The notes under the pieces: generated by a model
What the model was told of the DNA's origin: nothing
The model's input: only the letters and a program-made list of their open reading frames with translations
The model's database searches: none
Made by a program: the position numbers and the translations under genes
NCBI GenBank assembly: GCA_023846275.1
Contig: CM043868.1
Location: forward strand, 8,513,653-8,577,652
Length of the DNA: 64,000 bases
Direction: 5' to 3'
DNA from: Vanilla planifolia
Taxonomy: Eukaryota > Streptophyta > Magnoliopsida > Asparagales > Orchidaceae
In this document: piece by piece, positions 26,370-40,336 of the stretch
Layout: each line of letters opens with the position of its first letter
Numbering within the stretch: position 1 is the first letter of the stretch

Positions 26370-29365
26370 ATTTTAAAAATTGATGAGACAAGAAGAAGCA
26401 TATGTGCCCTTGATTTTGATGATTACAAAACTAAGCCTAAGTTGACTAATGACAAGTTAAGTGTTGTGAGCATGTAGAATTAAATAATGAATACCAAAAT
26501 TAAAAGTAAAGATCAAGGTACAAGGACATTGGAGTGAAATTAAGTTAGAAGACTTTTGTTCAAATATGCTTGCTCAACCTTTAAGACTTGGAGCTATCTA
26601 GGTTCACTCCTCATCGCATGGATAAACCACTTAGATACCTTCATTTATAAAGTTTCTATGATTAACAATGTCAAACCATTCATATATCCTTAAGTACCAT
26701 ATTAGGATTGTATTACCAACTTATTCATCTTATGCATTATGGTTAAAACCGTTATTTATGAGTGTTACATCATCTAGAGTAGCATTATAGTTTGTGTAAC
26801 CTTATCATAAACCCATTTAGATAAAATCTATGTTTAAATTGGTAAAATCATGTTTAAAATATGTATGTTATTCATTCCCTAATGGTCATATAGTACGATT
26901 CCCAATATTGTACTTATGTAATCAGTATGGCTTACAACTATAATTGAAGTTTGAACTAGTGTTAATGTTGTATAAGTGAAATGGCTTCATCTTAGAGATG
27001 CAACTTCTTCCTAGACTTAAGTTGAGTGTACAAATTTGGTTGTATAAGACATTGACCTTTTATGCACGTTTTTTGTTTCTCTGAGGATTGAGATTTCACT
27101 TGCACTATATTTATACAAATATTTCTTTTTATGAGAACACACACTATTTTCTCTAAGGGTTCATCATGTGTATAAAGGCTAGTATTAGTTGGACATGAAT
27201 AATTACTCTATCGTTTTCGTGGGACCTTATATTGTTGTAATTAGCTTGGCCTTATGCAAGATATACCTCATACGATTGCCAAACAATGTGATGTGCTTGA
27301 AAAACTACATACTATATGATATGAACTAAAGTGTTTGTTTTTGTCCAACTCAAAGTTAATATTAAAGACATAGAATATTAATGTGATTACTATATCATAC
27401 GAACACAACACCTACATCACATAAGAACATAAATTGATACAATTGATGTTCTTCATTGCACAAGAATAATCTTTTTTTGTGAGTCTTGTATGATTCACAA
27501 TTAGTCAAAAGACATAACAAAATTGGTCACATTGTTGCTGTATTATTATAGTAAAGTTATCATATGTGTATGACTATATTCTTTAGTCCAATAAAACTAA
27601 TTGACACATGGTTATTCGAGCACTCATTCTTATATGATCACATCGTACAATATTTTTCCTAAAGCATAGCACTTGGTAGAAATAAATATCATATAATAGT
27701 GATCTACCATTAGAGATGTATGATTTATGTAACTTTTATACATGAAATACATTAGTACAATCCATATGATTCTTTGATATGTTATATATATGAACTCAAG
27801 CAATACACTATACATTAGCATCACATAGTACAGCGATCATCCCAAATTATTATAATATGTTATTTTTTACTCAAAAAATTCTAGACACATTGATATATCA
27901 TCAAGATAATCCTAAATTTACACTCATTATCTTAGTACATATGGGCAACTTATTTGTGTGATACATCACTAAAAGCCTTAAAGGCTAGTTCAATCACTTT
28001 TAGAAAGTCAAATTTAGTTGTTACTTGAACCTATACTAAACCCTATGAAAATATAAAAGAAAGTGTTTTAAGAATAAAAAGATTGATGATTCCACTTTCC
28101 ATACCTTATTCAATAAGATTGATTAACAAACTCTACATAGCTATCTATTATTGAAGCATATTGTTTTCATTTGTAGCACCATTTGTGCTTAAATTTATAT
28201 AATTTTTCATTCATTGATTTTAATAACATCTCATCTACTACATTTAGTTATTGTGCCACTCTGCATTGAGGATTAAGGAATAAGTATTTATGGAAATTAT
28301 TATGAAGTGCTATGTATCTTTTTCATTAGTTATTGTGATTATTCCAAGCAATTGAGGCTATGTGGCCATAATTAGCTTATTGTTATGAGCACAATAAGGC
28401 TTTTGTTTGATTAAGTTGATCAAGTGTTGTAAGAGTTGTGGCCTACCTACTAGTTGGGCAAAAAGTAATGGTTTCATAAAAACCTTATTGGGTCAACCAT
28501 AGGTAGATGTAGGAAAACATTATGCCAAACCACTTAAAATCTTTGTGTGCTTCTTTACTTTCACATACATATCTATACTTCTCAATTATCCATAAAATGT
28601 TTAAAATTTGAGAAAGGTTTTTTTAAAGATCAAAGCTAAAAGAATGAATATAAATAGTAAGAAATTTTTTAAAAGCTTTGAGTCTTAGAATTTAACTCAA
28701 ATCTAGTATTGCTAACATTAACAATGAATTTGTTGAAGTGAAGTGTTATTTTATAAGATAATTTAAAATAGGAAATTTAATTAGCCCACCACTTCTTGTG
28801 AATTAATGCCATCCAAAAGCACCAAATCATACTTATGAATGACTGAGACTTTACATTTAAAGTAAAACACTTTTCAATCTCAGTTCAACTCATCTTGCTT
28901 TGTTTCACATTGGTATTTCAAATCTCATCAACATATTTAGCTTTGTGCCACTTTTGTTGCAAAAAGATTAATGTCTAGGTGTTGTACACATTCTTATTTG
29001 AAATATTATACTTCGTTAGTTTAGCCTTATGTAAATATTTTGAGTCGTTTGTTGGTGTCTCCTATAAGCACCGTGTTTGTATTTAATTTCCTCTTATTAA
29101 TTATAGTAAGAGGGAGTGGATTAGTGAAAGGTCAGTCGAGTTGACTGAGGGCAGATATATATATGGTTTATGTCAACACATCTTAAAAACCCTTGTGAAT
29201 TTTTTATTTCTTATTTTGTTCATGATTTGTTTCTATTTCACTTTTTAGTATCAATGCATTAAAGTTATTTTGAGTAATAAAAAGATTTAAAATAGTTCAA
29301 TAATTTGAAATTTTGGTTTCACATTTTCTTAACATTTCATAGTTCACCCCTCTCTTATTGTTTAT
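26370..29365 (+). repeat. Copia LTR-like block, plus strand
   Basis: The left side has the TTGATTTTGATGATTACAAA-like start (about 26,412-26,431) typical of long LTRs of the SIRE/Maximus copia lineage. The right side has the U5 signature at about 29,131-29,190 and a CACCCCTCTC run near 29,345-29,354. The length of about 3 kb suits that lineage. It follows the copia integrase remnant in the same orientation, so it may be that element's 3' LTR after loss of reverse transcriptase and RNase H, or a separate copy. Exact ends and target duplication are not visible. Small frames at 27,630 (minus) and 25,441 (plus) do not belong to it. Confidence 0.5.
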
Positions 29366-29369
29366 AATC

Positions 29370-31730
29370 CTCATTAAATTCAAAACATTAAACCATTATG
29401 TCCCTGCTCTAATATGAAAGAGATTATGTATTTCAAAGGGGAAATCTACCTAATGGTCATTGATCCATGAAATAATTTGTATGATGGTTATTAGACCATC
29501 GGGCAAAGGATTCAATATTGTATATATAGAAACCACAAATTGGTACACTATTGAATGCCCCCGTTTGATTTTTAGGGAATTGTTCTATAAATCAATCAAA
29601 CTTTTTGTTGTCTTGCCAAACAAATTGAACATGAAAATCAAGTGTGCATCCCCTTTTCTGTATAGGATGCACCTATTTTAAAACTATATGTCAATATATA
29701 TTATCATCTATTTGAAAACATTCTTTTTAACACAAGACATTTCTATTTGAAAAATCATAAATCATTTTCTCTTATTTAAAAAATCCTTTTTTATTATTGG
29801 AATCTTTTTCAATATAAAAATAGTCCATTTGAAATTCTTAAACCAACAAAATTTTGATAAACAAATTAAGCCCTTTATTTTATTTTAGTATTCTAAAAAT
29901 AACATTCATTTATATTTATAAAGGAAGATAAAACATTAGAAAGAGATCCATTATACATTTAATATTTAATTAAAATTAACTAAAACATAGTTGTTTGACA
30001 AAAAAATTTTAGGAAGATAATATAGCTCATAATAAGTGTGTTAATGCAACAATATCACAACAAATTAGTTACTCAAATCCTTATAAATGATATATATAGC
30101 AATATGAAGGAAAAATTTGTATGGTGCTAAGTTACTCTCACTTTGAATGAGCTTATAATGGGCTTTACCTAGGGCTCTATCGAATGTACTCTATGAGTTT
30201 ACATGAAGCTTACCCATTTCCTTTAGATTATTTAACCCAAACTCTTTTTTTAAAAATCCTATTCCAAATCTAATTTTCTTTTGTTTTAATTAAACATTTT
30301 TTCAAAAATAATTTCTTCCTTTTTTGTTTACCAAAATCATAAATGTATCATTGCCTATTTTATTGTAACAGTTAAAAGGAAATGTTTCATCTTATCAATT
30401 TCAGATTGAAAGCCATGTAAAATCAGTATCATGTTGAATACAATGAAAATCATAAATCAAATCTAGTTGTAATAAGATGAATTAAGTAATAATGTTGAAC
30501 TTGAAATAAAGATTATAGAAAAATCATTTGGTATATAAGGCATAATACCAGTTGTAAATTAAAAAGAGGTAATGTTGTTCATGGACTCTAATCTTGCCTT
30601 CCTCTTCTTTATTTGCTTGCTTGCTATAGTTTTTTTTTTCAAATTCACTTTCTTCTCGTGATAGTAGCAAGATTGCTTTCCTCATGATTGTCTTCTCAAA
30701 CTTTACCCAAAAATCCTTCCACACAACTCACTCCCAAGCTTCCTAAAAGTTTCTAGAACCCATTACATCTCTTTTTAAAATTCTCTAAAATGCTATTAAG
30801 AACCTAACCATTTCCCTTCACTTTCTCTTCTTCAAACAATAGAGATGATATCATTTGTCCTCCTCCCTTCAATACACGTGTTCCTAATAGTTTTCACCTC
30901 ATCAATGCTTCATTTCGTAATTGTTCTCATTCAAATCTCTATTTATTCAGATGTTTCTTCTCCATGTGTGGTTTAGATTAGAGAAACGTAATAAAATAAA
31001 AAAAATTTTATTAAGGATTTATTACTACTATAAACTAAATTTTATTTCTTAATTTTTTTATCCAAATGGCCTCTAAAATTTCCTCAAATAATTTTAAAAT
31101 TTTCTTTTACTCAATTAAGTCTACAATATATAATATTTTCAACATTTTTTCTTATTGTTTGTTATTTTAATAATTTGCTCTTCCACAAAATTTATATACT
31201 TATTAAAATAATATTAGTTCTTTATAAGTTTGGTGGCTTATTTAATGATCAAGAAAAGTCCAATTTTCATAAAATTTTTGTATAATTTTATTTCAAATAA
31301 AAAAGTAATATTTGTAATAAAATTATCATAAATTTTTAATGTTATAGGATATTTTAACATTTTTCCTCTCTAATAATCATATCAAATAAACAAATAATAT
31401 TTTTATAACTTTGACCTTTCATTTTGTGAATATTTCATTTATGAATTTCAAAAAATTTATATTATTAAATTTATAATAATTTTTACAACACCATTAGAAT
31501 TTTTTTTCCCTCCTTGTAAGATTAATTACCCCTAATTAAGAAATATTGCTAATTTAATAATTTAAACAAACCATCAAAATTTGATAACACTTATTGAAAT
31601 TTCAAAATGATAAACTATGATTATAATCTTCTCTTCCTCCTTATAATGCTTATTCATTATTTAATTTGTCAAAATATGTAATAATTAATTAAATTTTAAT
31701 TAATTAAATCTCTTATACCTTTATGATATT
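29370..31730. other. AT-rich stretch, no recognisable gene
   Basis: Extremely AT-rich, with long A and T runs and no convincing coding signal. The minus frame at 30,524-30,724 is lysine- and glutamate-rich and vaguely gag-like but has no motif; the plus frame at 29,460-29,681 is not recognised. Confidence 0.4.
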
Positions 31731-31739
31731 ACATGAATC

Positions 31740-32500
31740 TTCTCTCATATGATCATAAAACCATCTGATAAATAATCTAATATTGATCAAACTATCTTAT
31801 AGATGGATTGAATTATTTTTTGTTTCTAGATTTTGAATTGATCAGACCATCTTATTGATAGATAAAGCCATCATATGCTCTTAATTTGAACTAATTGGGC
31901 TATCTTGTCAATGGATCAAGCTTTTCCACAAGCTTTCAAGGTTTCAACATTGCTCATCTTTTTTTAAAATTTTAACTAGTTTATTAACCTATGCTTAGTA
32001 GGCATGAAATAATTAGTTAAGAACCTCAATGAAGTTGGGATATAAATAGAAGTTAAACATGAATTTCAAAGCTTTTTTCCCTTGAATATCATCACAATCT
32101 CTATTACTTATCTAGAAGATCAACTCCAAAGCTAAGGTGAAGCTAAAAGCAATTCTTATTCATTATTTCCCAACTTTAAAAAATGTTTTTTTCATTCCAT
32201 TATAGTGTCAATATCTTTCCTGATTTAATTAATTTATTATGCCATTTAGATTATTTTTGTAGGTGCATCATACCATGATAAATGAGGAATTACTCTTTGA
32301 CTAACCATTAGTCCTTATGAATGCCTTGAATACAATCTCAATGCTTCTTCATTTAGCAACTATGACATAATTCTAGAGTTTTTGCTAATGAGCTTTTTAA
32401 CTCATACATTGATGCTCCAAAACATTTGGTTTAGTCAATCATTACATTACTCTCAAACACTCTAACTTAATAAGCTTAAAGGTATGATCTAAAAAATATA
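31740..32500 (+). repeat. LTR-like U3/R fragment with TATA-like box
   Basis: Repeated ATGGAT/GATCA-AACCATCT words at 31,760-31,920, also seen in another arrangement at 4,215-4,400, are followed by a TATA-like GGATATAAATAGAAG at about 32,038-32,052. A leader with AAGCTAAGGTGAAGC words then follows near 32,130. This is what a copia LTR promoter looks like. No coding frame is supported and the ends are not visible. Confidence 0.4.
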
Positions 32501-34500
32501 TAAAATTATTAAATCACAAATAAATTGATTTTGTTATCATTAAACTAATCATAAGAAGAACAAGAATTCAATAATTAGCTATGTAGGCAAGCTAAATAAT
32601 GGACAAAGTTGACCATATTGTTTATCAAACTCAACTTTGTAAGAATTTTAGTAAAGATGAACATTTCCTACTCTTCTATTGCACTTTTGGTAGCTTGCTC
32701 AAATCTCCATGCAGATGTGACATCTAACTACATGCCTAACCCTTATAAGTCATGTAACTCCCTTAGCTACTCTTAATATTTTTTTGCTTACAATCTCCCT
32801 AGTCTTCAACCATCAAGAATCGTGCTAGTCATCATTTTCCAAATGATCTTTAGAGAAAAAGAATTACTAAAACTAGTTGTTTTTCCTTTCAAAAAAAAAC
32901 AATTTTTTTTAAAGGAAACTTTATGAATATTTTTAATCCCAACATAATAATCAACTAAATTGCATAAATCATGTGATTTGCCATGTCTTTTACATTGCCT
33001 TGGTAAAGAATATAAACAACTTTATTATAGTTGTATTTAACCACAAAATACAATATTTTATTTGTGTAGAAAAAGCTCAAATATTATTTTAAAATAATAA
33101 TCATTTTGGTAAACTATAATAAGGCTGTTAATTTGTTTTTGTTTTCAAATAATAAAATAGCACAAAATTAGTTAAAATTATATCTGTCTAACCACCACAA
33201 AATTAATATCCTCAATACCTTGCAATGTTATGTTATGACAAAGACTAAATAAAACAAATTAATAAATTATTTTTTTAATTTATTTTTGAAGTAACTACTA
33301 CAATCATTAATGTAAAATAAATTTTAAAAACTTGATGTTTAAATCTTATTAAAATATTTTGTATTCTAAATATATTATTTTTAAAGTAAAATAATTAAAA
33401 TTGTATTTGTCTTTTTCATAAAATAATAAAAAAAAGTTCTTTTATTGAACAAAATAAAATTTCATCTTTTAAATTTTAATTTTTATATTTTGAACTGAAA
33501 ATGTAGGTTTCAAAATTTAAGTAAACAAATATTTGATTATATTTTGAAAATTATGTTTATAAGAAACTAAAATTTAAAATAATGTTTTAAGAATAATCTT
33601 AAATTGGTTAAATATATTATAATATTTATTGTCAAATTTGTGAAAAATTATGTTTAAATAGTATCATAAAAATTCATTCATATGAAAGAATCTACAATAA
33701 ACGTTATGGTTTTGTTTATCAAACCACTATCAAATTTACTTCGTGATTTCTTAAAAAAATTTTATTTGTAGGAAAATTCTATTTATCATAATTCTATTCT
33801 TGATAAAAAGTAACAAAATTTCACTCCATAACATATATAACTCCTATTTTGAAATCTTTTTTTTCAAAACCTTTTCTTTAAATTTTTCTTATAAACTTAT
33901 AAAGTCACAAGTTATTTGCAAATCATCTTAATATTTTTTATGTGACCATAACTTTGAAAAGTATTTCATTGACAAGGCTCTATATTGAGCTACAATAATC
34001 TTAAATGAAGATTGAAACATAATATTTCAATTTGATTTTAATCCAAACTAATCTTTGGTAGGAAAGAACTTTTTAATCTCAAATCATGATAAGTTTGTCT
34101 TGTTGGTTGCTAGTCTAAGATTATTTCAAATAAAAGTAGGTCTAATTTTAAAAATATATATATTTTTAAAGAACTCTAACCTATAATTAAATTTATAATA
34201 TGTACTTGTTTAATCGATCTAAAGTTAGCTTGTGAGCAACATTTGCAGTACCTTATAAAAAGTTTTCAGTAAAACTACTTTTTCATTTAAATGGTTATGA
34301 TAAAAAAAATTTACTTTTATTAACAATTTAATAAAAAAAACTTTTTTTTTTTATAAAATCCCTATTAAACCTGTTTTTAAACTACCACTAACAAGCTCAT
34401 AAATAACACTTCACCTAAGTTAAACAAAATTTTAATCAAATTTTGGAGTAAGACAAGATGCCCAACTACTCATATATTATATATTTTTAACTTTCGTTTT
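32500..34500. other. AT-rich stretch, no recognisable gene
   Basis: Long A and T runs, no supportable frame, RNA gene or repeat boundary on either strand. Confidence 0.45.
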
Positions 34501-34519
34501 AAAATAATTTATAAAAATT

Positions 34520-34735
34520 GTAATTTTGTGTGTCTCGTAGTAGAGCCACGTTAGTCATATGTGCGTTGTCATGTCCACAACATGATAGGACCCAACCACG
34601 TGATCCGTACGTATATAACTCAAATTAGATCAGCACAATCCGACTATCATGCACGTGGGCGATTTGGAGAACACAACAGGCCCACTTTGATAATAACAAC
34701 AACTGCTGTCGTTAATACCTTTAAAAATAATATGT
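34520..34735. other. Short higher-GC island with two CACGTG boxes, unidentified
   Basis: CpG- and GC-richer than its surroundings. Two CACGTG (G-box/ABRE core) words lie at about 34,598-34,603 and 34,652-34,657, with a GTACGTAT word between them. The 60-codon frame at 34,561-34,743 has no family resemblance. It may be a small DNA transposon, a fragment of another element, or a relic of a host promoter; no terminal inverted repeat is evident. Confidence 0.35.
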
Positions 34736-34859
34736 TATTTTAATTATTGCTAATGGTAAATCGTCAAAACCAAAAATTACAAGTCTACCCATGCTTCTAA
34801 GACATGTTCTTGAATAAGCATATGGCTGAACCTATTAGGTTTTCATCAAGTGTTAAGAC

Positions 34860-35340
34860 AATCTCAACATCATATTAATATAATAAGTATTAAAATTATT
34901 TATATATTTTTTGAATTCTTAGTTATAGTACAAGGATAATCTGTGTATTATATTAATATGATTAGTATTAAAATCATTTATATATTTGTTAGATACTTCA
35001 TTATCATATTATAACGATAGTAATACAGTACTAACTTTACAATATTATTAGTATGATTGTTACATCAACTTTATATGATCACTATCAAGGATAATTTGGC
35101 ATCATATGAATATGATATTTATACCAAAGGTTTGCATTTATCACTTAATGTATATTGCATGTTATGCTAAGACAATCTAAGTATTTGACTTATATCACTC
35201 AGTGTATATTCATATATTTTTTTTAAATTTTCTTCATTATCATACACTAGTTATCCATATATCACGTCAATATGATCAATTTGATTGCACATATCTATCT
35301 TGTATAGTAAGAATTTCATATTAGAATTATACAATATTTT
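34860..35340. repeat. Degenerate tandem repeat of about 100 bp (U3-like)
   Basis: A unit built of TATTAATATGATTAGTATTAAAATCATTTATATATTT followed by a GAATTCTTAGTTATAGTAC-like part recurs at about 34,875 and 34,951. A further weaker echo runs to about 35,340. A related pair is at 37,260-37,480. Such arrays are common in U3 of long copia LTRs. The first 16 or so bases of each unit are the best conserved. Confidence 0.5.
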
Positions 35341-37220
35341 GTGTTAAGTTATTTTAAATTAGTTAATAAATGAGACAAAAAATAGTACACACCTAATCAC
35401 CATCATATGAGGTCATTGACATACCAATATGATATGAATATTACAATTGGTGCAATGAATTTAGACAATCAAGGAGAGAATGCTAGTGTTAAAAAATTTT
35501 TAAAGAAATATAATTGATATTGTCATCGAAAATGTGCTGAAATTATGCTTTTGTGTTGAACTTGTAATTTGTTGAGTTTGAATATCTTAATGGCTAAATT
35601 AAACATACATATAATGCAAGCAAGCTGATTAGTATTATTGTATTTGTAAATGTTTCTCTATTTTACCTGCATCAATGATCATTTAATACTAATAACATTT
35701 TTAACTACTCGAGCTTCTTCCAAAGCTTTTTTTTCTAGCTTTGACACTTAGATTGGTTTGCTACAATCAATTGATATTTTATTCTTGTTTTTGTTTGTTT
35801 CTTTATTTTCAATAAGTATTTCTTATATTTTGTACCTTTGGTTATTCATTGCTAAATTCTAAATAATTTGTATAGATTCTAGTTCCTCTTATTTCTTTGG
35901 TTTCATTTTTTTGTTTTATTTTTTATGCATAACAAAAGGAGGGAGAGAAATGTGAGACATGAAAAGAATTCAATGCATCACAAGCTTGATTAGCAAGTTC
36001 TAAATTACACACATTGACTTAATTTATTATTTCATCATTGAACATGTCTAAAAGAATAAAATTTATTTATATTTTATTCCATCTTTTACTTAATTGTTGA
36101 TATTTTTACTGAGCTCTTTCCTTCAAAAACCTTTAATAGACCTAAACAAATTTTAAAAGTTACTTAACTCCTTTTAGAAATTAAAAATAGGGAGAGATTT
36201 TAATGTGCTAGAGTAATAATTATTATATTACAATAAGCACTATTTCAAGGGGAGTAAAAATATTGGGGGAACTTACATTAAACTCTATCACTTGTTGTTT
36301 TATCATTTATTATGTATGAAGTTATTTTATCTTTTTTTTGAATTTCATGTACATTAATTTATCTCTCTAACTTTAGTTTTGTAATCATTAAGTAGGACAT
36401 TATTATACCATCAAGGATGATGATTACTATACCAAGCTATATAATACTAATATATGGTTAAGATTTGTGCAAACATAGTTTTAAGTATTTGTTAAATGCT
36501 ATTTAAAAATTGGACCAAGAATTAGGAGCTTGAAAAATATGAACATTTAGAACTTCGCTCTTGGTACTTCAATTTTTGAAACATGAAAATCGAGATGCTC
36601 TCAATGGACTAGCTAAACCACAAAGAGCTCAACTACACTAGTCAAGAATTTGGTTAGCATGTTTAACCATTATCCTTTAAGGTTATGACACTGAAGATCA
36701 ATATTTTATTTCATGAATCATGGTCTAGGAAAGCAAAAATATAATTTACACTTTTATGATTCAAAATAAAAATAAAGTTTCAAAATGATAGACTGTGCTT
36801 GTCGTGTAAGGTATCACCTTTGTATTCTTGTTTTTATGATTACGGAGAATTGGGTTTATATTTAGTTTGTATCTATAAAGCTTTTTTATGTGTACATTCA
36901 TTTTTACTTCTTAATTACTATGTTTTGATCAAGGTTGGCTATATAAATTTATTTATTTCATATAGGGATGGTTTGATTTACTTAAGTTTTTATTTAGGTA
37001 CTATATACTACACAGTATGAACTTTCCATGTTGTTATTGTATGCTTGTAGCATTTAAGTTATTTTTCATGCCTATAATGTTTACTAATATGATCATTGTA
37101 TCATAAAAATATGGCTTCATTTTGTTTTTATTTTTGTTGCTATATAGTATAAAATTCATGAATCATACTTATATGTGCTTAAATTGTCATGCTTCAATGA
37201 CATACATGTTTGATATATTC
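35340..37220. other. AT-rich stretch with copia 3'-end-like sequence
   Basis: A TTATGCATAACAAAAGGAGG-like stretch near 35,924-35,946 recalls the segment between pol and the 3' LTR in SIRE-type copia elements. A similar place lies at about 50,455-50,490. No coding frame is supported. The frame at 36,799-37,020 is hydrophobic and low-complexity, without recognisable family. Confidence 0.35.
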
Positions 37221-37500
37221 AGTGGATAAGTATATCATAACACTCAAGTTTTTATCAAGTATTATATTAATCATATTATATTAGTATAATCAATTTCAAA
37301 ATTATATATATATATATATATAATTCTTCATTGTAATACTTATTGTAGTCCTAGTATGATCTATGCATCAAACTAATATGATTAGTATGAAAACTATTTA
37401 TAAATTTTTAAATTCTTTATTGTTGTACTATATCAATGATAATATTGTATTAGTATGTTTATTGTTAATAATGTTTGCCAAAGTACTAAGGCAATTATCA
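37220..37500. repeat. Second copy of the U3-like degenerate repeat
   Basis: Contains TAATATGATTAGTATGAAAACTATTTATAAATTTTTAAATTC and related units that match 34,870-35,020 with many changes. A short (TA)n run of about 22 bp lies at 37,303-37,324. Confidence 0.5.
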
Positions 37501-39570
37501 CATTAGCCTTATACAATTATTGTTAAATACAAACTTATCATCATACGAATATAATCACTGTATAGTAGTACATTTATTACTTAGTATATAGATCAGATTC
37601 TCCTTTAAAATAGGGGGATGTAAATAATGAAATTGATCAAGAATTTTATCCAAATCATGCTTAATGTAAGATAACATCAATAAATGATTTACATTGGTTA
37701 GAACATTTCTTAAATAAGCAAATTAAGCCAAAGAATGATTCAAATAGTTTGAAACTAAAAAACACTAAGTTATTGACTAGTTACCAAGGTTCAAACTAAG
37801 GAGTCACACAATATTAAGAGAAGTGCTAAGATGCTTCCATTAGGATAGAGTTTTTATCTTTCATTATTTACTTTATTCTATGTTTTTTGAGTTATGTAAT
37901 AATTCATAAAAAAAAAAGTATAATTATTAAGATATTTGGTTCTTTCTTGAATTAGTTATGATTATTAGTTATTATTCTAGATGTGTTCTCTTTCTTAAAA
38001 ATCTCACTTATATAGTAAGTTCAAAATTTCAACTGCCTTATCTTCATAAAGATAAGGATTAGTTAAGTCTTTCTTATATATTCAGGCATGGTCTATAAAT
38101 AACTTAAGAGTAACATAATTAGAGTGTAATAACCATATTTTTATAAAATTTAGGAGATAAATTCTTAAAATTAAGCCAATAAAAATGCTATTTGGTATCT
38201 TTTGATATTGTAAACTAAATTCTTTGAAATAGAACATTTTATACGTAAAACTCTAAAAATAATAATATAACCTAAGAAAATGTATGATCATCTTGAAATT
38301 ACACAAAAATAGTATTTGAGCATAAAAATAAAAAAAGCTATAAGGGCAAGTCTATAAAGATTGTAATTTTTTGTATCCTAGATAATTAGTTGTGAATTTT
38401 TAAAGTTTTAGGATATATTTATAATTTATAAGTTTATGTTGAGGATATATTTAAAATTTTTAGAGTTTTAGCTAATATCTAATTAGTTTCATAGAGTGTA
38501 AATACGTAAACTTAGAAATGTCAGTTGTAGTAGATTTATAATTTTGAAACTTTTAATGTAAAAAAATGATTTTGATGGAGGATGGATTTGTAGATAAAAG
38601 AAATGTGAGTGTGATGTAAATTCTAGGATGGTGTTTTGTGGAACAAATGTTGAAATTTTGGTGGCAGTAGTGTGCTTAAGTTAAAATGATCATATTTGTT
38701 TTACCATTCTTGATAGTAGCATTTTCTTAATCAGCTTCAAAATATGAACTTGGAAGATTTAACAAGTTTATAATGGTTATTCATTTCTTACCAACCTATG
38801 GCATGCTTTCTTAATAAATTGGAGTGGGTATTTTCTTCTACATGAATTCTAGGTTTGAGAATAGGGAGAGAGAGTGAGAGAGAGAGAGAGATGAAGAAGC
38901 TTTTGTAGATTAAAACTCTTAAGTAAAGGGGAATGAGAAGTTATGCAAACTTTTAGAAAGCTTATTGCAATTAAAGGAGGCTAGATGCAAGAAAATGAGG
39001 AGAAGAAAGGTTACAACATAGGACTAGCAAAAGAAATTGAGCAAGAACTAAGTAGGAAGGGGTAAGCATTTAACTTGCTTGTTTTGTTTAATTCATTTCA
39101 ATTTTATAAAAATAAAAGTTTGTTTAGGACTTTTTTAGAATGAGAATTAGTATTAAGATTGTTTGAACTAGAATTAAAGGGTAGAGAAAAGATTTGAAGT
39201 GAAGCCAAGAGGTTCCAAATATTTAAATAACACTTGTAATAGTATCATGCAAGTCTAGTACGTATATCATATTTGTACAAGTAAATTATCATGGTTAAAC
39301 TAAGGAGAGCATTATAGTTCAATGGGGCATTGTTTAGATCTTCACAAGGCATTGTACTAAATGATTATAAATTCATACCGATATGATGGACTGTAAGGCG
39401 ATAGTTTGGGGCAATCAACTTTGTCATATTAATGAATTGTACTTATATGATATGTTGGTTGGTACAATATTGGATCAACTCTATCTAACTTAGGAACATA
39501 AAATTAATTATACACATGGTATCATATTTTTACAAGGTATTGAAAATACATGAAACATACACAAACAAAA
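37500..39570. other. AT-rich stretch, no recognisable gene
   Basis: No coding frame is supported. A (GA)n microsatellite lies at 38,865-38,891, followed by a purine-rich segment to about 39,060 that resembles an LTR leader. Nothing else stands out. Confidence 0.4.
38865..38891. repeat. (GA)n microsatellite
   Basis: A short alternating GA run with one GTGA interruption. GA runs near promoters are common in plants, but nothing here ties it to a gene. Confidence 0.85.
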
Positions 39571-39579
39571 TAAAATCAA

Positions 39580-40320
39580 TTTTTTATAGTTGATTTATGC
39601 AAACTTTTAATTGTAAAAATATAATCTTTTAACTTTTTAATTAATGGTATATTTTCTTCCTTAAGAGTATCACATTGCTTTTATAATTAGATTATTTTAT
39701 GCCCATGCTTAATACAAGTTTTCATGAGAGAAACATATTTATTAATCAATTTTTGTCCTCGTATACTAGTTCTTCTAAGAAATAAAATAACTCATCACAA
39801 GATTCAGAAAAAGAATTATCAAAACAAGAAGTATACTACTCACCTTTATCTAAATGACTTGCATTAAAGATACATAAAATTGCCTTCTTTTTCATTTTTT
39901 GCCTCTTCTTCTTTTCTTTTATGTTGTTGTTGGAGACTTTGGATTTACTATTATTATACAACTTCTTTAACTCTTGCATAGCCTTAAAAGATGCATGAGA
40001 ATGAGAAATCATTATGCAAATGATTAGAGATGTGTCATAACACAAATAGTTCATTCCTTTGGCATTCAATTATCTCATCCTACTAGTTTTGTCCTTCAAA
40101 TAATTAAAATTGATGAATAGATGTTTGAAACAAAAACCATATTTCATCATCTATATTTTGAAAAAAAGAAGTTGTAAATGCATTTTTTTCACATGAAAAA
40201 TTGCTTTCTTTCAAACATAAGAGGACAATCCATAATGATAACATATTACAAGAAATTCACCATGAACCAATAATGATAAATTAGGATGATTTCTTAGAAA
40301 TTATTCCTTTTTATAAAACC
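39580..40320 (-). pseudogene. Copia gag remnant, minus strand
   Basis: Read on the minus strand from about 40,290 downward. A block near 40,190-40,120 resembles the N-terminal DUF4219-like part of plant copia gag, with a DEIW-like position. It is followed by an LNAKGMNYL-type block at about 40,070-40,040 that is characteristic of the family. The open piece at 39,836-40,069 continues through a truncated helical domain into the lysine-rich linker, with an internal deletion of most of the domain. A Ser/Glu-rich linker is readable to about 39,750. The primer-binding site and LTR end lie just upstream in the same orientation, which strongly supports the call. Confidence 0.68.
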
Positions 40321-40334
40321 CCACTTTGACACCA
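40321..40334 (-). other. Primer-binding site of the minus-strand copia element (degenerate)
   Basis: On the minus strand this reads TGGTGTCAAAGTGG. It matches 9 of 12 positions of the usual plant site complementary to initiator methionine tRNA (TGGTATCAGAGC). It follows a CA-ended LTR terminus at 40,337 by two bases and precedes gag. Reverse transcription would have been primed here. Confidence 0.65.
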
Positions 40335-40336
40335 CT

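Noticed and set aside
30524-30724. Lys/Glu-rich minus-strand frame as another gag fragment
   Set aside because: The composition is gag-linker-like, but there is no conserved block, zinc knuckle or neighbouring LTR boundary to support it.
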